From: Ottelia alismoides | Taxonomy: Eukaryota; Streptophyta; Magnoliopsida; Alismatales; Hydrocharitaceae | DNA: 64,000 nt | Reading direction: 5' to 3' | Assembly: GCA_037367405.1 (NCBI GenBank) | Contig: JAZKJV010011400.1 | Span: 8,368,501 to 8,432,500, forward strand | Part shown: piece after piece, positions 26,529 through 34,612 of the stretch | Position numbering within the stretch: the stretch's first letter is position 1 | Layout of the letters: each line of letters opens with the position of its first letter | Notes under the pieces: model-generated | What the model was told of the DNA's origin: nothing | The model's input: the letters and a program-made list of their open reading frames with translations, nothing else | The model's database searches: none | Position numbers and translations under genes: made by a program

Positions 26529-27050
26529 CTAGCGTTGAAAGCGTTGCCATCGATTGAGGACCGCTCCCACATGACCTTCCAAATATTTCTCATTGGCTAC
26601 CTGGCGATATATGCGCACATCCACGCTGACCTGGTCGGCAACAACCTCGACACGATGGGCGTTGGATAACTTGAAGGTCTCGAGAGTCGAATTCTGTTCA
26701 CCACCTGGCAAACTGCCGCGACGATGGACGCCGCCAGTCGACATTTCATAGGTCACACGAGTTTCATCGGGCATCGTCAAGATCAAGCTGACTGCCTGCG
26801 AAGCCTCGCTGGTTTGCGTCTCGGCCGCTGTGGCTGTGTGAACATCACTCCGCAAGTGGTCCATCAGGCGAGCCAGTGCGTGCTGCTGATTGCCTCGATC
26901 GCGATTGAGGTCGGAGAACTGCAGGGTTTGTTGGATGACCTGGATTCCCAGCAGCAGCAACGTCAGACCAGCCGCCATGTTGATCACTAGTTCGATCAGC
27001 GTGAAACCGCCACGTCTGCGCCGACGGATTGCTTTAGATGATGCGTTCAT
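26529..27050 (-). CDS. J-like pseudopilin (type II secretion)
   Basis: The 173-residue product has a clear prepilin peptidase site: basic leader, Gly15, then FTLIELVINMAAGLTLLLLG with Glu20 at +5. The C-terminal domain is mostly beta-strand, as in GspJ/PilW-type minor pseudopilins. It starts 9 bp after the preceding I-like gene and is followed by the K-like gene, so it is part of the same operon. Confidence 0.75.
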   Translation of the reverse strand: MNASSKAIRRRRRGGFTLIELVINMAAGLTLLLLGIQVIQQTLQFSDLNRDRGNQQHALARLMDHLRSDVHTATAAETQTSEASQAVSLILTMPDETRVTYEMSTGGVHRRGSLPGGEQNSTLETFKLSNAHRVEVVADQVSVDVRIYRQVANEKYLEGHVGAVLNRWQRFQR

Positions 27051-27059
27051 GTTCGATTA

Positions 27060-27464
27060 TCAATCTTCGTCGCTGGAAGTTTGGGGCTGTGACACTAACC
27101 AACCAATCAAGACCAAGGGAGGTCCAGCCACGCGGCGCTGCCAGTTCATCGATAGTTGCAATCGGTCGCCACTTTCATCACTGATCAACTGGCCGGTAAG
27201 CTGCAGACCTGGCAAGACGTCCAGAAGCTCCGGTGTGGGTTTCCAGTTGGTCAACTCAGTACCGATCTGCTCGGGACTCAATAGGGTCAGCCGTTCCATT
27301 TGCGTGGCCAGTTCAGAAGAAGCCAGCCGATAAGTGCGAGTCTCTTGCCATAGTTGTCCAGAGGCCACGGTGACTCTGGCCACTGTGGTCATTAACACTA
27401 GCATCAACACACCGGCCACGATCAATTCCAGCGAAGCAGTTCCACGAGGTTTCAAACGTTCCAT
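27060..27464 (-). CDS. I-like pseudopilin
   Basis: The start at 27464 (MERLKPRG) is preferred to 27509, because it gives a short basic leader, then Gly8 followed by TASLELIVAGVLMLVLM, with Glu13 at +5. The 134-residue product is of GspI size. Its first 13 bp overlap the end of the upstream GspF-like gene, which suggests coupled translation. A TadE-like identity is an alternative reading of the hydrophobic TASLE segment. Confidence 0.65.
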   Translation of the reverse strand: MERLKPRGTASLELIVAGVLMLVLMTTVARVTVASGQLWQETRTYRLASSELATQMERLTLLSPEQIGTELTNWKPTPELLDVLPGLQLTGQLISDESGDRLQLSMNWQRRVAGPPLVLIGWLVSQPQTSSDED

Positions 27465-28579
27465 TCGATAAACCTCACCAGGTATGCAAAGTAGGAGTAA
27501 CAAATCCACAGGACCAGGCTGGCGAAAAACAAAACTAGCAGTGGCTCTACCACAGAGACGATAGTTGCCGAGCGGGCGGCGACGGCCATGAGTTTTTGGC
27601 TTGCCAGGCGCTTGAAGATCCAGGCTCGCAGATCGATGCGAGCCGACTGCTTCAATGCTTCGGCTTGTTTTTCATTGATAACACCCGTCTGGGCCATGCT
27701 TTGCCAGACGTCCTCGCCTTGTTCGATTTCGTTGCGTGCTACCAGCAGTTGGCGACGCAGTCCGGCATCGTGATGGTAACGAGCCAAGGTGGAAATCGCC
27801 CCCGGGATAGGCCTGCCCGCTTCGAGTGCAGCAGCCAACATGCGATAGAGCTGGATCAAGCGACGCTGACTCACTGGCCGCGCGACTCGGGCGAGAATCT
27901 TGCGAGATACAAATTGCCGTGGCAAGCGAAACCACATCACAATGCGAACAATAAAAAAGCCCGCGATCGCCACCCAGGCAACACTGAGCGGACTACCGAA
28001 GACAGCTTCCAGCACTACAAAAGCTGCTGGTGGTGCCAGGCCGATCGTGTCACCCAACTCGCGGAAGTTCGGGGCAATGACAACCATCATGAATACCAGC
28101 ACCAGTACGATAACCACCGACAGAATCATCCAGTATGCGGATGAATAACTGAAATGTGTCTGGCGCGTTTGCTCGTCTTCGCGATGCTGATCCAGGAGTC
28201 GATCGAACACTGTGCACAGCGTTCCAGACTGGCTGGCAAATTGGATTGCCAAGACATCGTCGGGCAGTAGGACATCGGGAGTTTGCTCCAACGCCGCGCA
28301 CAGAGACAGACCTGAATCCAGCCTGCGCGCCAAGCGAAATAGTTTGGAACGATAATGCCCGCGATGCTCAGTGGCCAGGCAAGCGATCAATGGCGCCAGC
28401 TCTAACTGCTCGCGCTGCGCCACTGCCAGCAGCCTCAGGAGCGACATCTGCATGCCCGGCAGCGTCTCGCCAAACCAAGGTTGCGAGTACCAGGTAGGAC
28501 CGTCACCTAAAGCAAACCGCATACGCTTGCGCAGCGATTGAACGAGCGGTCCGAAAGTTGGAAAGCTGGAACTGCTCAT
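27452..28579 (-). CDS. GspF/PilC-like inner-membrane protein (third of three)
   Basis: The start at 28579 (MSSSSFPTFG) is taken because its ATG overlaps the previous stop as ATGA; a longer open frame up to 29395 is a shadow of that gene. The 375-residue product has two halves with the T2SS-F helical fold (LLRLLAVAQREQLELAPLIACLA and LIQLYRMLAAALEAGRPIPGAISTLA) and three to four hydrophobic segments, near 175-200, 215-240 and at the C-terminus. GspF/PilC is the membrane platform of type II secretion and type IV pili. It lacks the N-terminal domain of classical GspF. Confidence 0.8.
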   Translation of the reverse strand: MSSSSFPTFGPLVQSLRKRMRFALGDGPTWYSQPWFGETLPGMQMSLLRLLAVAQREQLELAPLIACLATEHRGHYRSKLFRLARRLDSGLSLCAALEQTPDVLLPDDVLAIQFASQSGTLCTVFDRLLDQHREDEQTRQTHFSYSSAYWMILSVVIVLVLVFMMVVIAPNFRELGDTIGLAPPAAFVVLEAVFGSPLSVAWVAIAGFFIVRIVMWFRLPRQFVSRKILARVARPVSQRRLIQLYRMLAAALEAGRPIPGAISTLARYHHDAGLRRQLLVARNEIEQGEDVWQSMAQTGVINEKQAEALKQSARIDLRAWIFKRLASQKLMAVAARSATIVSVVEPLLVLFFASLVLWICYSYFAYLVRFIEWNV

Positions 28580-29772
28580 GTTAACGAGGTCACCATCTGC
28601 ACCAACGGCAGGAAGAGAGAAATAACCACAAAAGCAATGGTCGCGCCGACCATGCAAACGAGCACGGGCGTGGCCAGGCCGGCATTCATCTGCAATCGAT
28701 AGCGTGTACGCTCGCCATAAATTTCTGAAAGCTCGCGGAGCAGCGGTACCGAGGGCGAACTGCCCGAACTGGGAAAAAGGGCCAACCACAAAGTCGCGGG
28801 CAGAGACTGGCGAACCGATGATCTTCGCCAGCTGTCGGCATCCAGGCGGATTTCGCTGGCCAGCCTGTGACAGACTTGGCGATAGAACGCAAACCGACTG
28901 GCTGAACCGGCGACGACCAGCGCCTCGCTCAGTGGTGCCCCCAAGTCCAGCAACTCGGCCAAGACTCCCGTCATGCGGCTCATCGCCAACAAGTTGGGAT
29001 TGTTGCCCGCGGTGAAGATTCCAAAAATATGCGTGGTGGCCGAAAGCGAATTCCAATATCGCAGCCACAGAAAGATCAGTATCAACAGTGTCACAAATCC
29101 CAGCGCCAACGCCCACGGATACCCCAAGATGGCATCGCTGATTCGGATCATCAACATGGTGGGTAAGGGTAACCGCAGCCCGAACTCCGTAAACATCTTT
29201 TTGAATCCGGGCACGATCAGCACGTAGATCGGCACCAACATCAACGCGGCACACACTATCAAAAACAATGGATAACTGAGAGCAAACCACCAGGCCCTGG
29301 CTCGCTGCTGTTGATTGGCGACCTGCGTAGTCCAGCGGGCATACTGTCGCTCCAGCAGCGCCGGGTCGTGGCCAGCTGCAATCACCGGCAGCCAAATCAC
29401 CAGTTGGGGATCGCTCAAGAATTGCTCGGCGGTCAAACCGGTTTTGATTCGCTTGATCACGTACTCCAGATGATTGCCAGCCACAAACGACTTTTCGGCC
29501 GCAATCGCCTCCAGGACCTGGACCAGGCTGTCGCGACGATTCAAGATCGCGTCCAGTCGCCGGAGAAATTCAGCTCGCTGGCCACTGGCTGGTGGATCCG
29601 AATTCACTGAGTCAGGCTGGGCTACCTCCGCCTGGTCGGTCAAGCTTATGGCCATGATCTCCAGGCCAGCTTTCGCCAACTGATCAATCGCGGCGGTCAC
29701 GCTGACGGCTTCGATTTGACCAGCATGCAACTGGCCTTGAGGATCGCGAGCTTGATATTGATAAAAGAGCAT
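28576..29772 (-). CDS. GspF/PilC-like inner-membrane protein (second of three)
   Basis: The 398-residue product is the most classical of the three: the N-terminal strand MLFYQYQARDPQGQLHAGQIEA and KAGLEIMAISL correspond to the GspF N-domain, followed by two T2SS-F domains with membrane segments near 165-190, 225-245 and 370-395. In the first F-domain the usual helical signature is weak; the second (MSRMTGVLAELLDLGAPLSEALVVAG) is clear. It starts 15 bp after the first GspF-like gene ends and its TGA overlaps the next ATG. Confidence 0.85.
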   Translation of the reverse strand: MLFYQYQARDPQGQLHAGQIEAVSVTAAIDQLAKAGLEIMAISLTDQAEVAQPDSVNSDPPASGQRAEFLRRLDAILNRRDSLVQVLEAIAAEKSFVAGNHLEYVIKRIKTGLTAEQFLSDPQLVIWLPVIAAGHDPALLERQYARWTTQVANQQQRARAWWFALSYPLFLIVCAALMLVPIYVLIVPGFKKMFTEFGLRLPLPTMLMIRISDAILGYPWALALGFVTLLILIFLWLRYWNSLSATTHIFGIFTAGNNPNLLAMSRMTGVLAELLDLGAPLSEALVVAGSASRFAFYRQVCHRLASEIRLDADSWRRSSVRQSLPATLWLALFPSSGSSPSVPLLRELSEIYGERTRYRLQMNAGLATPVLVCMVGATIAFVVISLFLPLVQMVTSLT

Positions 29773-29787
29773 CGCTGCTTTATTCCG

Positions 29788-30813
29788 TTATCTGGATGTG
29801 CGTATGACGTCGAATAACAAGGCGATGATCGGTGTAACCAAAGCCAGGCAGTAGGCAAACACCAGCGTGCCACCCAGGAGAATTCCAATTGCTGCAGGCA
29901 ACCAGCGTTTGCGACGTCGATCTTGCTCCTGATTGATCAAGCGATAAAGCGAGGCCGCGATTCGCAGTGGGTATCCCTCACCCACAGTCTGCGATGCGTA
30001 CTCTCGCTGACCGCTGTCGACCCTGCTGAGGGCCCAGCGCAGGACAGGCAACTTGACGGAGTTCGGTTCGGGCTGGCCTGTTTCACCCGCTAAAGAATCC
30101 AACACCTGGTGCATCGCCTCCGGCGCTCCCGGCTGACGTGTGGCCTCAGCCAGGCTGGCAGCAGCCTGCTCGGCTTGCATGCGAGCCAGTGCTTTCCGCC
30201 GCCCTGGCAGCCAGGTCAATCGCCAACTGGACAATTTTCGCCACCACCACAGGATGGCCAGTAGCACTGCCACCGGTACGAGACTGGCCCACCACGGCAA
30301 CCAGTCGCGAGCAGTCATCAACCAGCGAGTTTGCCAACTGGGAACTTCGTTGAGTTGGTCATACACCGTAACCAATCGCGGTGTTAGGACCAGCGTCAGA
30401 TAGAGCCAAGCGCAAAAACAGAGCACCAGGATGATCAGCGGATGAACCAGCGATAGCGACACATCGGTCAATAGATCGCGCCGCTTGAGAGCTGGTTGAT
30501 GCAGCACATCCAAGGCCGCTAATGATTTGCCACTGTAACACCAGCTTTGTAGCGCCAAGCGGTAGGCGGGAGGAGTCAATTCTGAGTTGGCCAGGGCAGC
30601 TTCGATGCTACGGCCACGAGCTTGCTCGCCGGCCAGGTAAGCAACCATGAGGTCTAGCTGCTGCTCCAGAGTCTGCCGAGGCATGTCTGGCGATAGCGAT
30701 CCGCTGGCCCGTCCCAAATCAAATTCCAAACCAGCCCGTCCTAAGCACCGAAGTTCGTCATTAAACTCCGTGACACTTTCCAGGCTGATGGCAGGTACAG
30801 AAGAGACAGACAT
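29788..30813 (-). CDS. GspF/PilC-like inner-membrane protein (first of three)
   Basis: The start at 30813 (MSVSSVPAISLESVTEFNDEL) is preferred to 30849. The 341-residue product opens with the segment typical of planctomycete GspF proteins (SLESVTEFNDELRCLGRAGLEFD), then has hydrophobic segments near 128-150, 180-205 and 315-340. The second F-domain is shortened, so the protein may function only as part of a hetero-oligomer with its two paralogues. It is the first structural gene of the operon; the ECF sigma pair lies upstream. Confidence 0.78.
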   Translation of the reverse strand: MSVSSVPAISLESVTEFNDELRCLGRAGLEFDLGRASGSLSPDMPRQTLEQQLDLMVAYLAGEQARGRSIEAALANSELTPPAYRLALQSWCYSGKSLAALDVLHQPALKRRDLLTDVSLSLVHPLIILVLCFCAWLYLTLVLTPRLVTVYDQLNEVPSWQTRWLMTARDWLPWWASLVPVAVLLAILWWWRKLSSWRLTWLPGRRKALARMQAEQAAASLAEATRQPGAPEAMHQVLDSLAGETGQPEPNSVKLPVLRWALSRVDSGQREYASQTVGEGYPLRIAASLYRLINQEQDRRRKRWLPAAIGILLGGTLVFAYCLALVTPIIALLFDVIRTSR

Positions 30814-30860
30814 AACAAGCATCCAAACTGTAGTCAGCAACACACACAAAGTCGCTTAAG

Positions 30861-31072
30861 GGGACAGCACCACTTGGCACACGCAGGCCATTTCGAGTCC
30901 TTAAGGCGAAGATTCGGGAGGGGGAACTGCACCAGGGATGAGTAAACCATGGCGCATTGCCCCCTCCCGCAGTCTCGGCTATAGGCCTCGCCTGCGACCT
31001 CCCCCAGCTGCGCCGGGAGAGGTGACACCTTCTGGTGACGGTGGCTACCGAGCTTGCCAAATGGCGCTGTCG
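30861..31072. repeat. MITE-like element with imperfect terminal inverted repeats
   Basis: The left end GGGACAGCACCACTTGGCA is matched, inverted, by the right end TGCCAAATGGCGCTGTC. The right part also contains a GGTGGCTAC segment as in the GTAGCCACCG family. Related ends occur at 51896-52036 and, as a right half, at 41919-41945. It sits between the anti-sigma-like gene and the first GspF gene. It holds no ORF. Confidence 0.55.
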
Positions 31073-31160
31073 AATCAAGGGATGCGCTGGAAGAGCCATT
31101 TTATTGAAGTGCCGCCACAGTTCAGTCGTGAAATCTGCTGACGTGTGGCGTGCGAGCGCT

Positions 31161-31529
31161 CTAGCGCTGATGCATTTTCACGGCCGTTGACTGCTTGACC
31201 TCGTGAAACGCTTCGTACAGAGCCCATGAATGCCCCACCCCTGGTCGTTCCGCCAGGCGATTGGCTCGCTGATGCATCTCCATTGAACTGGGGGCATTGG
31301 TGCGAGCGCGCCACAGCTCCACCTGGCGACTAGCCGGAATGCTGATGATCGTACAAACCACCAACACCACCGCCATCTGGAACATGCGCCACCAACCGCG
31401 CTGCGTCTGCGTCTGTTGTCGGGCAGCTTCTAAAACACGCGGCCTCAAGTTTTCGCTGGCGACCACGTAGTTGCCGGCTGCGCGAATCGATTCTTCGAGC
31501 CTGGCTATTGCATCGGGCAGATCACGCAT
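31161..31529 (-). CDS. Probable anti-sigma-type membrane protein
   Basis: The start at 31529 (MRDLPDAIARLEES) is preferred to longer frames because it overlaps the sigma gene's stop by 8 bp. The 122-residue product has a soluble N-terminal helix region of about 50 residues and one transmembrane segment (WWRMFQMAVVLVVCTIISIP, about 46-65), then an outer part. Size, topology and place directly after an ECF sigma gene suggest an anti-sigma factor, but no zinc-binding anti-sigma motif (HxxxCxxC) is present, so this is inference. Confidence 0.6.
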   Translation of the reverse strand: MRDLPDAIARLEESIRAAGNYVVASENLRPRVLEAARQQTQTQRGWWRMFQMAVVLVVCTIISIPASRQVELWRARTNAPSSMEMHQRANRLAERPGVGHSWALYEAFHEVKQSTAVKMHQR

Positions 31530-32088
31530 CGCGCACCTCCGCATGCTCGCTCTGAAGCTGGCCAGCCAACTTTTCCAAGGCATAGCGATAACGGCTAGCC
31601 GCAGTGGCCGCCGGAATCGAAAGCACCTCGGCAATCTCCGCGAAGGTCATCTCTTCCCAGATCTTCAGCACCACGACTTCGCTTTGCTGAGTGGGCAAGT
31701 TACGCAAGGCCAACCAAATAGCCCGGTGAGTATCCTCTTGCTCCAGTTGATCTACGCTGCGCCGCGTCAGCAGATCGGTGATGTTGTCGATAAAGCTCCA
31801 ACGACGCTTGCGCCGCAAAATCACCAGCGACTCATTGCGCACCATGCGCAGCAGATACGCCCATGGATGATCGGCTCGCATCAGCAACTGGCAATCGCCT
31901 ACCACCCGCAGCAATGCCGTCCCCACCGCATCTTCAGCATCATGCTGATTACGCGTCACGGTGGCCGCAAACCGCACCAGCCGGTCGGCCGTCAAATCAT
32001 ACAACCCCGACAAACCCGCATCGCCGCTTTCAGCGATACATCGGGCGGCCTGACGGACGCGTTCATTGATGGAGACGAGGGTTGCCAT
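31522..32088 (-). CDS. ECF-type RNA polymerase sigma factor
   Basis: ATG at 32088 follows an AGGGGG ribosome-binding site at good distance. The 188-residue product has sigma region 2 (LYDLTADRLVRFAATVTRNQHDAEDAVGTAL, WAYLLRMVRNESLVILRR) and region 4.2 helix-turn-helix (LPTQQSEVVVLKIWEEMTFAEIAEVLSIPAATAASRYRYAL), without regions 1 and 3, as in ECF sigma factors. The product should redirect RNA polymerase to a small regulon. The membrane protein gene overlapping its end is the likely antagonist, and the pseudopilin operon downstream is a plausible target. Confidence 0.88.
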   Translation of the reverse strand: MATLVSINERVRQAARCIAESGDAGLSGLYDLTADRLVRFAATVTRNQHDAEDAVGTALLRVVGDCQLLMRADHPWAYLLRMVRNESLVILRRKRRWSFIDNITDLLTRRSVDQLEQEDTHRAIWLALRNLPTQQSEVVVLKIWEEMTFAEIAEVLSIPAATAASRYRYALEKLAGQLQSEHAEVRDA

Positions 32089-32312
32089 GATCCCCCTAGG
32101 ATGCGCTAGCCCGCGGCAATTGTCTAACCAGCCGAGAAAAATTTTTGAAGAATGAGGCCGCACCTGCTAACCAAGCATCTACAAGCCAACCGACCAGCAA
32201 GTTGGTGCAGGCGTGAATAACCAATGAATCTTTGTCCGTGCTCCAAGCCCAAGGCTCGGCAGGAGCCTCGCCCTCCCAGGCCCTCCCAGGCCTTCCCTCC
32301 CGGCAGCGGCCT
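32089..32312. other. Spacer with dispersed CTCGGCAGGAGCCTCGCC repeat
   Basis: Between the sigma gene and the FAD-dehydrogenase gene. Bases 32250-32290 carry a copy of the repeat also found near 1905 and 3790, preceded by CCAATGAATCTTTG like the copy near 3752. No gene is seen. Confidence 0.5.
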
Positions 32313-33593
32313 CTACAATCTCGAAAGGCTGTAAGGTTTAGGATCGATGTGCGGCGTGCGGTCACCCAACAGTTCAGCCACTAACTTGCCGGTGGCCGGG
32401 GCCATGGTCAAGCCGAGCATATTGTGGCCGGCTGCCAGCCACACATTTCCGTAACGCGGCGTCTGTCCAATGATCGGCAGGCTATCGTAAGTCATTGGCC
32501 GCCAACCAAACCAGGTTTGTAATTCTGGTTCGCAGTGCGGCTCACGCAGATAATGACTGGCCCCCTCCCGCAACAACTCTAAACGCTCCGGGCGAATCGA
32601 TTCATCGTAGCCCGCAAACTCCATGATCGATCCCAGCCTATACCCCGACTTCATCGGTGTTACCGCTACGCGATGCTCCGGAAAGATCAACGGGATCGCT
32701 GGACAGATCGATGGCCGAGGCATGGTGATGGAATAACCTTTGCCCGGTTCGATTGGGATATGTTTGCCGATCAACTTATCCAGCTTGGGCGTCCACGCAC
32801 CGGTGGCGATCAAGAAACGATCCGCGGAGTACTGGCCATTGGAGGTGACAGCCACTTGAGCCGCAGCTCCTTGGCCGGTGAACTCATGCAGTTCGCATTG
32901 TTCGACGAACTTTACACCCTGCGCAGTCAACTTGTTGCGCCAGGCTTGCATCAAGCGATCGGGGCGCAAATGCCCATCGTGTTCGTAGTACCAACTGCCC
33001 GCAATCCCGGGCTTGAGCGCCGGTTCCAGCGCCAAGGTCGCATCGACGTCCAACTTGGTGGCCGGCTCGTTAAAGGATTCAGCCAACAAGGTATTGGTGG
33101 GCTCGTAGGCATCCAGTTGCGATCGATTCAGATAGGCAAACAGCAGCCCGCGTTTCTCCCATTCACAGTCGTACTGACCGCTGGCGAACATCTGTTCGTA
33201 TTCGTGCATCGAGGAAGTCAGCAGCGGCTGAATTGCATTGGCCGCAGCCAGCATGTCGCGAGTATTGCAGCGGCGAGCAAAGCTGAGCATCCAGCTCCAC
33301 AGGCTCGGATCCAAACGCGGCTTGATCCGGAACGGGGCTGAAGGACTTAGCAGCGCTTTGAACGCTCCTTTGAGCGCTGCTGGCTCGGTCAGCGGCAAGA
33401 CGTGACTGGGGCAGACCAGGCCACAGTTACCTTGCGAACAGGCCCCGCCAATCGTGCCGCGGTCGATGACCGTTACTTGCCAACCATCGTCTGCCAGGTA
33501 AGCAGCGCTGGCCACACCAATCAAACCACCGCCGATGATGACTACGGAACCGCGAGCCGTTGCGCCCGGCGAAGAGGCGTTTGCCAAGTTCAT
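32313..33593 (-). CDS. FAD-dependent D-amino acid (D-hydroxyproline) dehydrogenase
   Basis: The start at 33593 is chosen because its ATG overlaps the upstream stop as ATGA. The 426-residue product has the FAD-binding GGGLIGVASAAYLADDGWQVTVIDR near the N-terminus, the DadA-like segment CSQGNCGLVCPSHVLPL, and the C-terminal FAD contact GHNMLGLTMAPATGKLVAELL. It is a DadA/DAO-family enzyme. Being coupled to a 4-hydroxyproline epimerase, it probably oxidises cis-4-hydroxy-D-proline, the epimerase product, in hydroxyproline catabolism. Confidence 0.85.
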   Translation of the reverse strand: MNLANASSPGATARGSVVIIGGGLIGVASAAYLADDGWQVTVIDRGTIGGACSQGNCGLVCPSHVLPLTEPAALKGAFKALLSPSAPFRIKPRLDPSLWSWMLSFARRCNTRDMLAAANAIQPLLTSSMHEYEQMFASGQYDCEWEKRGLLFAYLNRSQLDAYEPTNTLLAESFNEPATKLDVDATLALEPALKPGIAGSWYYEHDGHLRPDRLMQAWRNKLTAQGVKFVEQCELHEFTGQGAAAQVAVTSNGQYSADRFLIATGAWTPKLDKLIGKHIPIEPGKGYSITMPRPSICPAIPLIFPEHRVAVTPMKSGYRLGSIMEFAGYDESIRPERLELLREGASHYLREPHCEPELQTWFGWRPMTYDSLPIIGQTPRYGNVWLAAGHNMLGLTMAPATGKLVAELLGDRTPHIDPKPYSLSRL

Positions 33594-34555
33594 GTACCAA
33601 TGCCCATACAAAAAGGATCGGCAGGGTCAAGTATCAGGTCCGCCTCCGCATTGACCCAGGCCGAGCCAACCAGGCTGACTTGTACGCTGGCCGGTTGACT
33701 GGTTTGTTGATCGATCGAAAGAATTTTATAGCTGGCTTCGAACAAGCTGCCGATGACGCTGGCCTGTCGCCAGGACTGACCGGGTTGCAATTTGCCCGAG
33801 GCGGCCAGGCAGGCAACCTTGGCACTGGTTCCCGTACCGCACGGCGAGCGATCATATTCACTGCCCGGACAGAGAACAAAGTTGCGCGCATCGGCCGGCT
33901 CCTGGCCTACGGCGGCTCCCACCAGTTCGACATGGTCGATCTCGGCTCCGCCCTCGCCGCAGATCTGGCTGGCACGCAGCGCATCGCGCACTTCCATCGC
34001 ATAACGCTGCAACTGACCAAGATACTGACGCTGGACCGGTACCGGCGGGGCAGGGCACAAGAAAAACCAGTTGCCACCCCAAGCAATATCACCCGTCACC
34101 TGGCTGCCATCAGCCAGCTTGACCGGCACATCTGCGCGATAGCGATAACTGGGTACATTCTCGATTCTCACCCGGGCTTTATCCAAGAGTTCAAAGTGCA
34201 CTTGTCCAACCGGCGTGTCGACGGCATGACGCCCTGGCCCGACCCGGCCAGCATGAGCCAAGGCCACGGCGATCCCAATCGTCCCGTGGCCACACATATT
34301 CAAGTAGCCAACATTGTTGAAGAAGATCACGCCGCAAACGCTGTCGACGCGCTCGGGCTCCGTGATTAGCGCGCCAACCATACATTCGCTACCGCGCGGT
34401 TCACACGTGATCGCGCGACGCCAATCATCAAACTGCTGCGCAAAGCGAGCTTTGCGCTGGGCCATCGAACCACCACCCAGATCGGGACCACCAGCGATAA
34501 CCACGCGGGTCGGTTCACCACCGGTATGCGTATCGATGACGCGAATGCGATGCAT
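33590..34555 (-). CDS. 4-hydroxyproline 2-epimerase (proline racemase family)
   Basis: The 321-residue product has both catalytic cysteines, Cys88 in NMCGHGTIG and Cys239 in DRSPCGTGTSA; a dehydratase of this superfamily would have Thr in place of the first. It therefore should invert the alpha carbon of trans-4-hydroxy-L-proline to the D-form; proline racemase activity is an alternative. The gene starts the pair and its stop overlaps the dehydrogenase start (ATGA), which implies coupled translation and a shared pathway. The remaining hydroxyproline catabolic genes are not in this window. Confidence 0.9.
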   Translation of the reverse strand: MHRIRVIDTHTGGEPTRVVIAGGPDLGGGSMAQRKARFAQQFDDWRRAITCEPRGSECMVGALITEPERVDSVCGVIFFNNVGYLNMCGHGTIGIAVALAHAGRVGPGRHAVDTPVGQVHFELLDKARVRIENVPSYRYRADVPVKLADGSQVTGDIAWGGNWFFLCPAPPVPVQRQYLGQLQRYAMEVRDALRASQICGEGGAEIDHVELVGAAVGQEPADARNFVLCPGSEYDRSPCGTGTSAKVACLAASGKLQPGQSWRQASVIGSLFEASYKILSIDQQTSQPASVQVSLVGSAWVNAEADLILDPADPFCMGIGT

Positions 34556-34612
34556 AAGTGCCTTCAGGAACCGTTAAAAGAAAAGATAAGGGGACTAATC
34601 TTGGGATAAGGA

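Noticed and set aside
28580..29395. N-terminal extension of the third GspF-like gene to 647 residues
   Set aside because: The extra 272 residues are the neighbouring GspF gene read in another frame, and the ATG at 28579 with ATGA overlap explains the real start.
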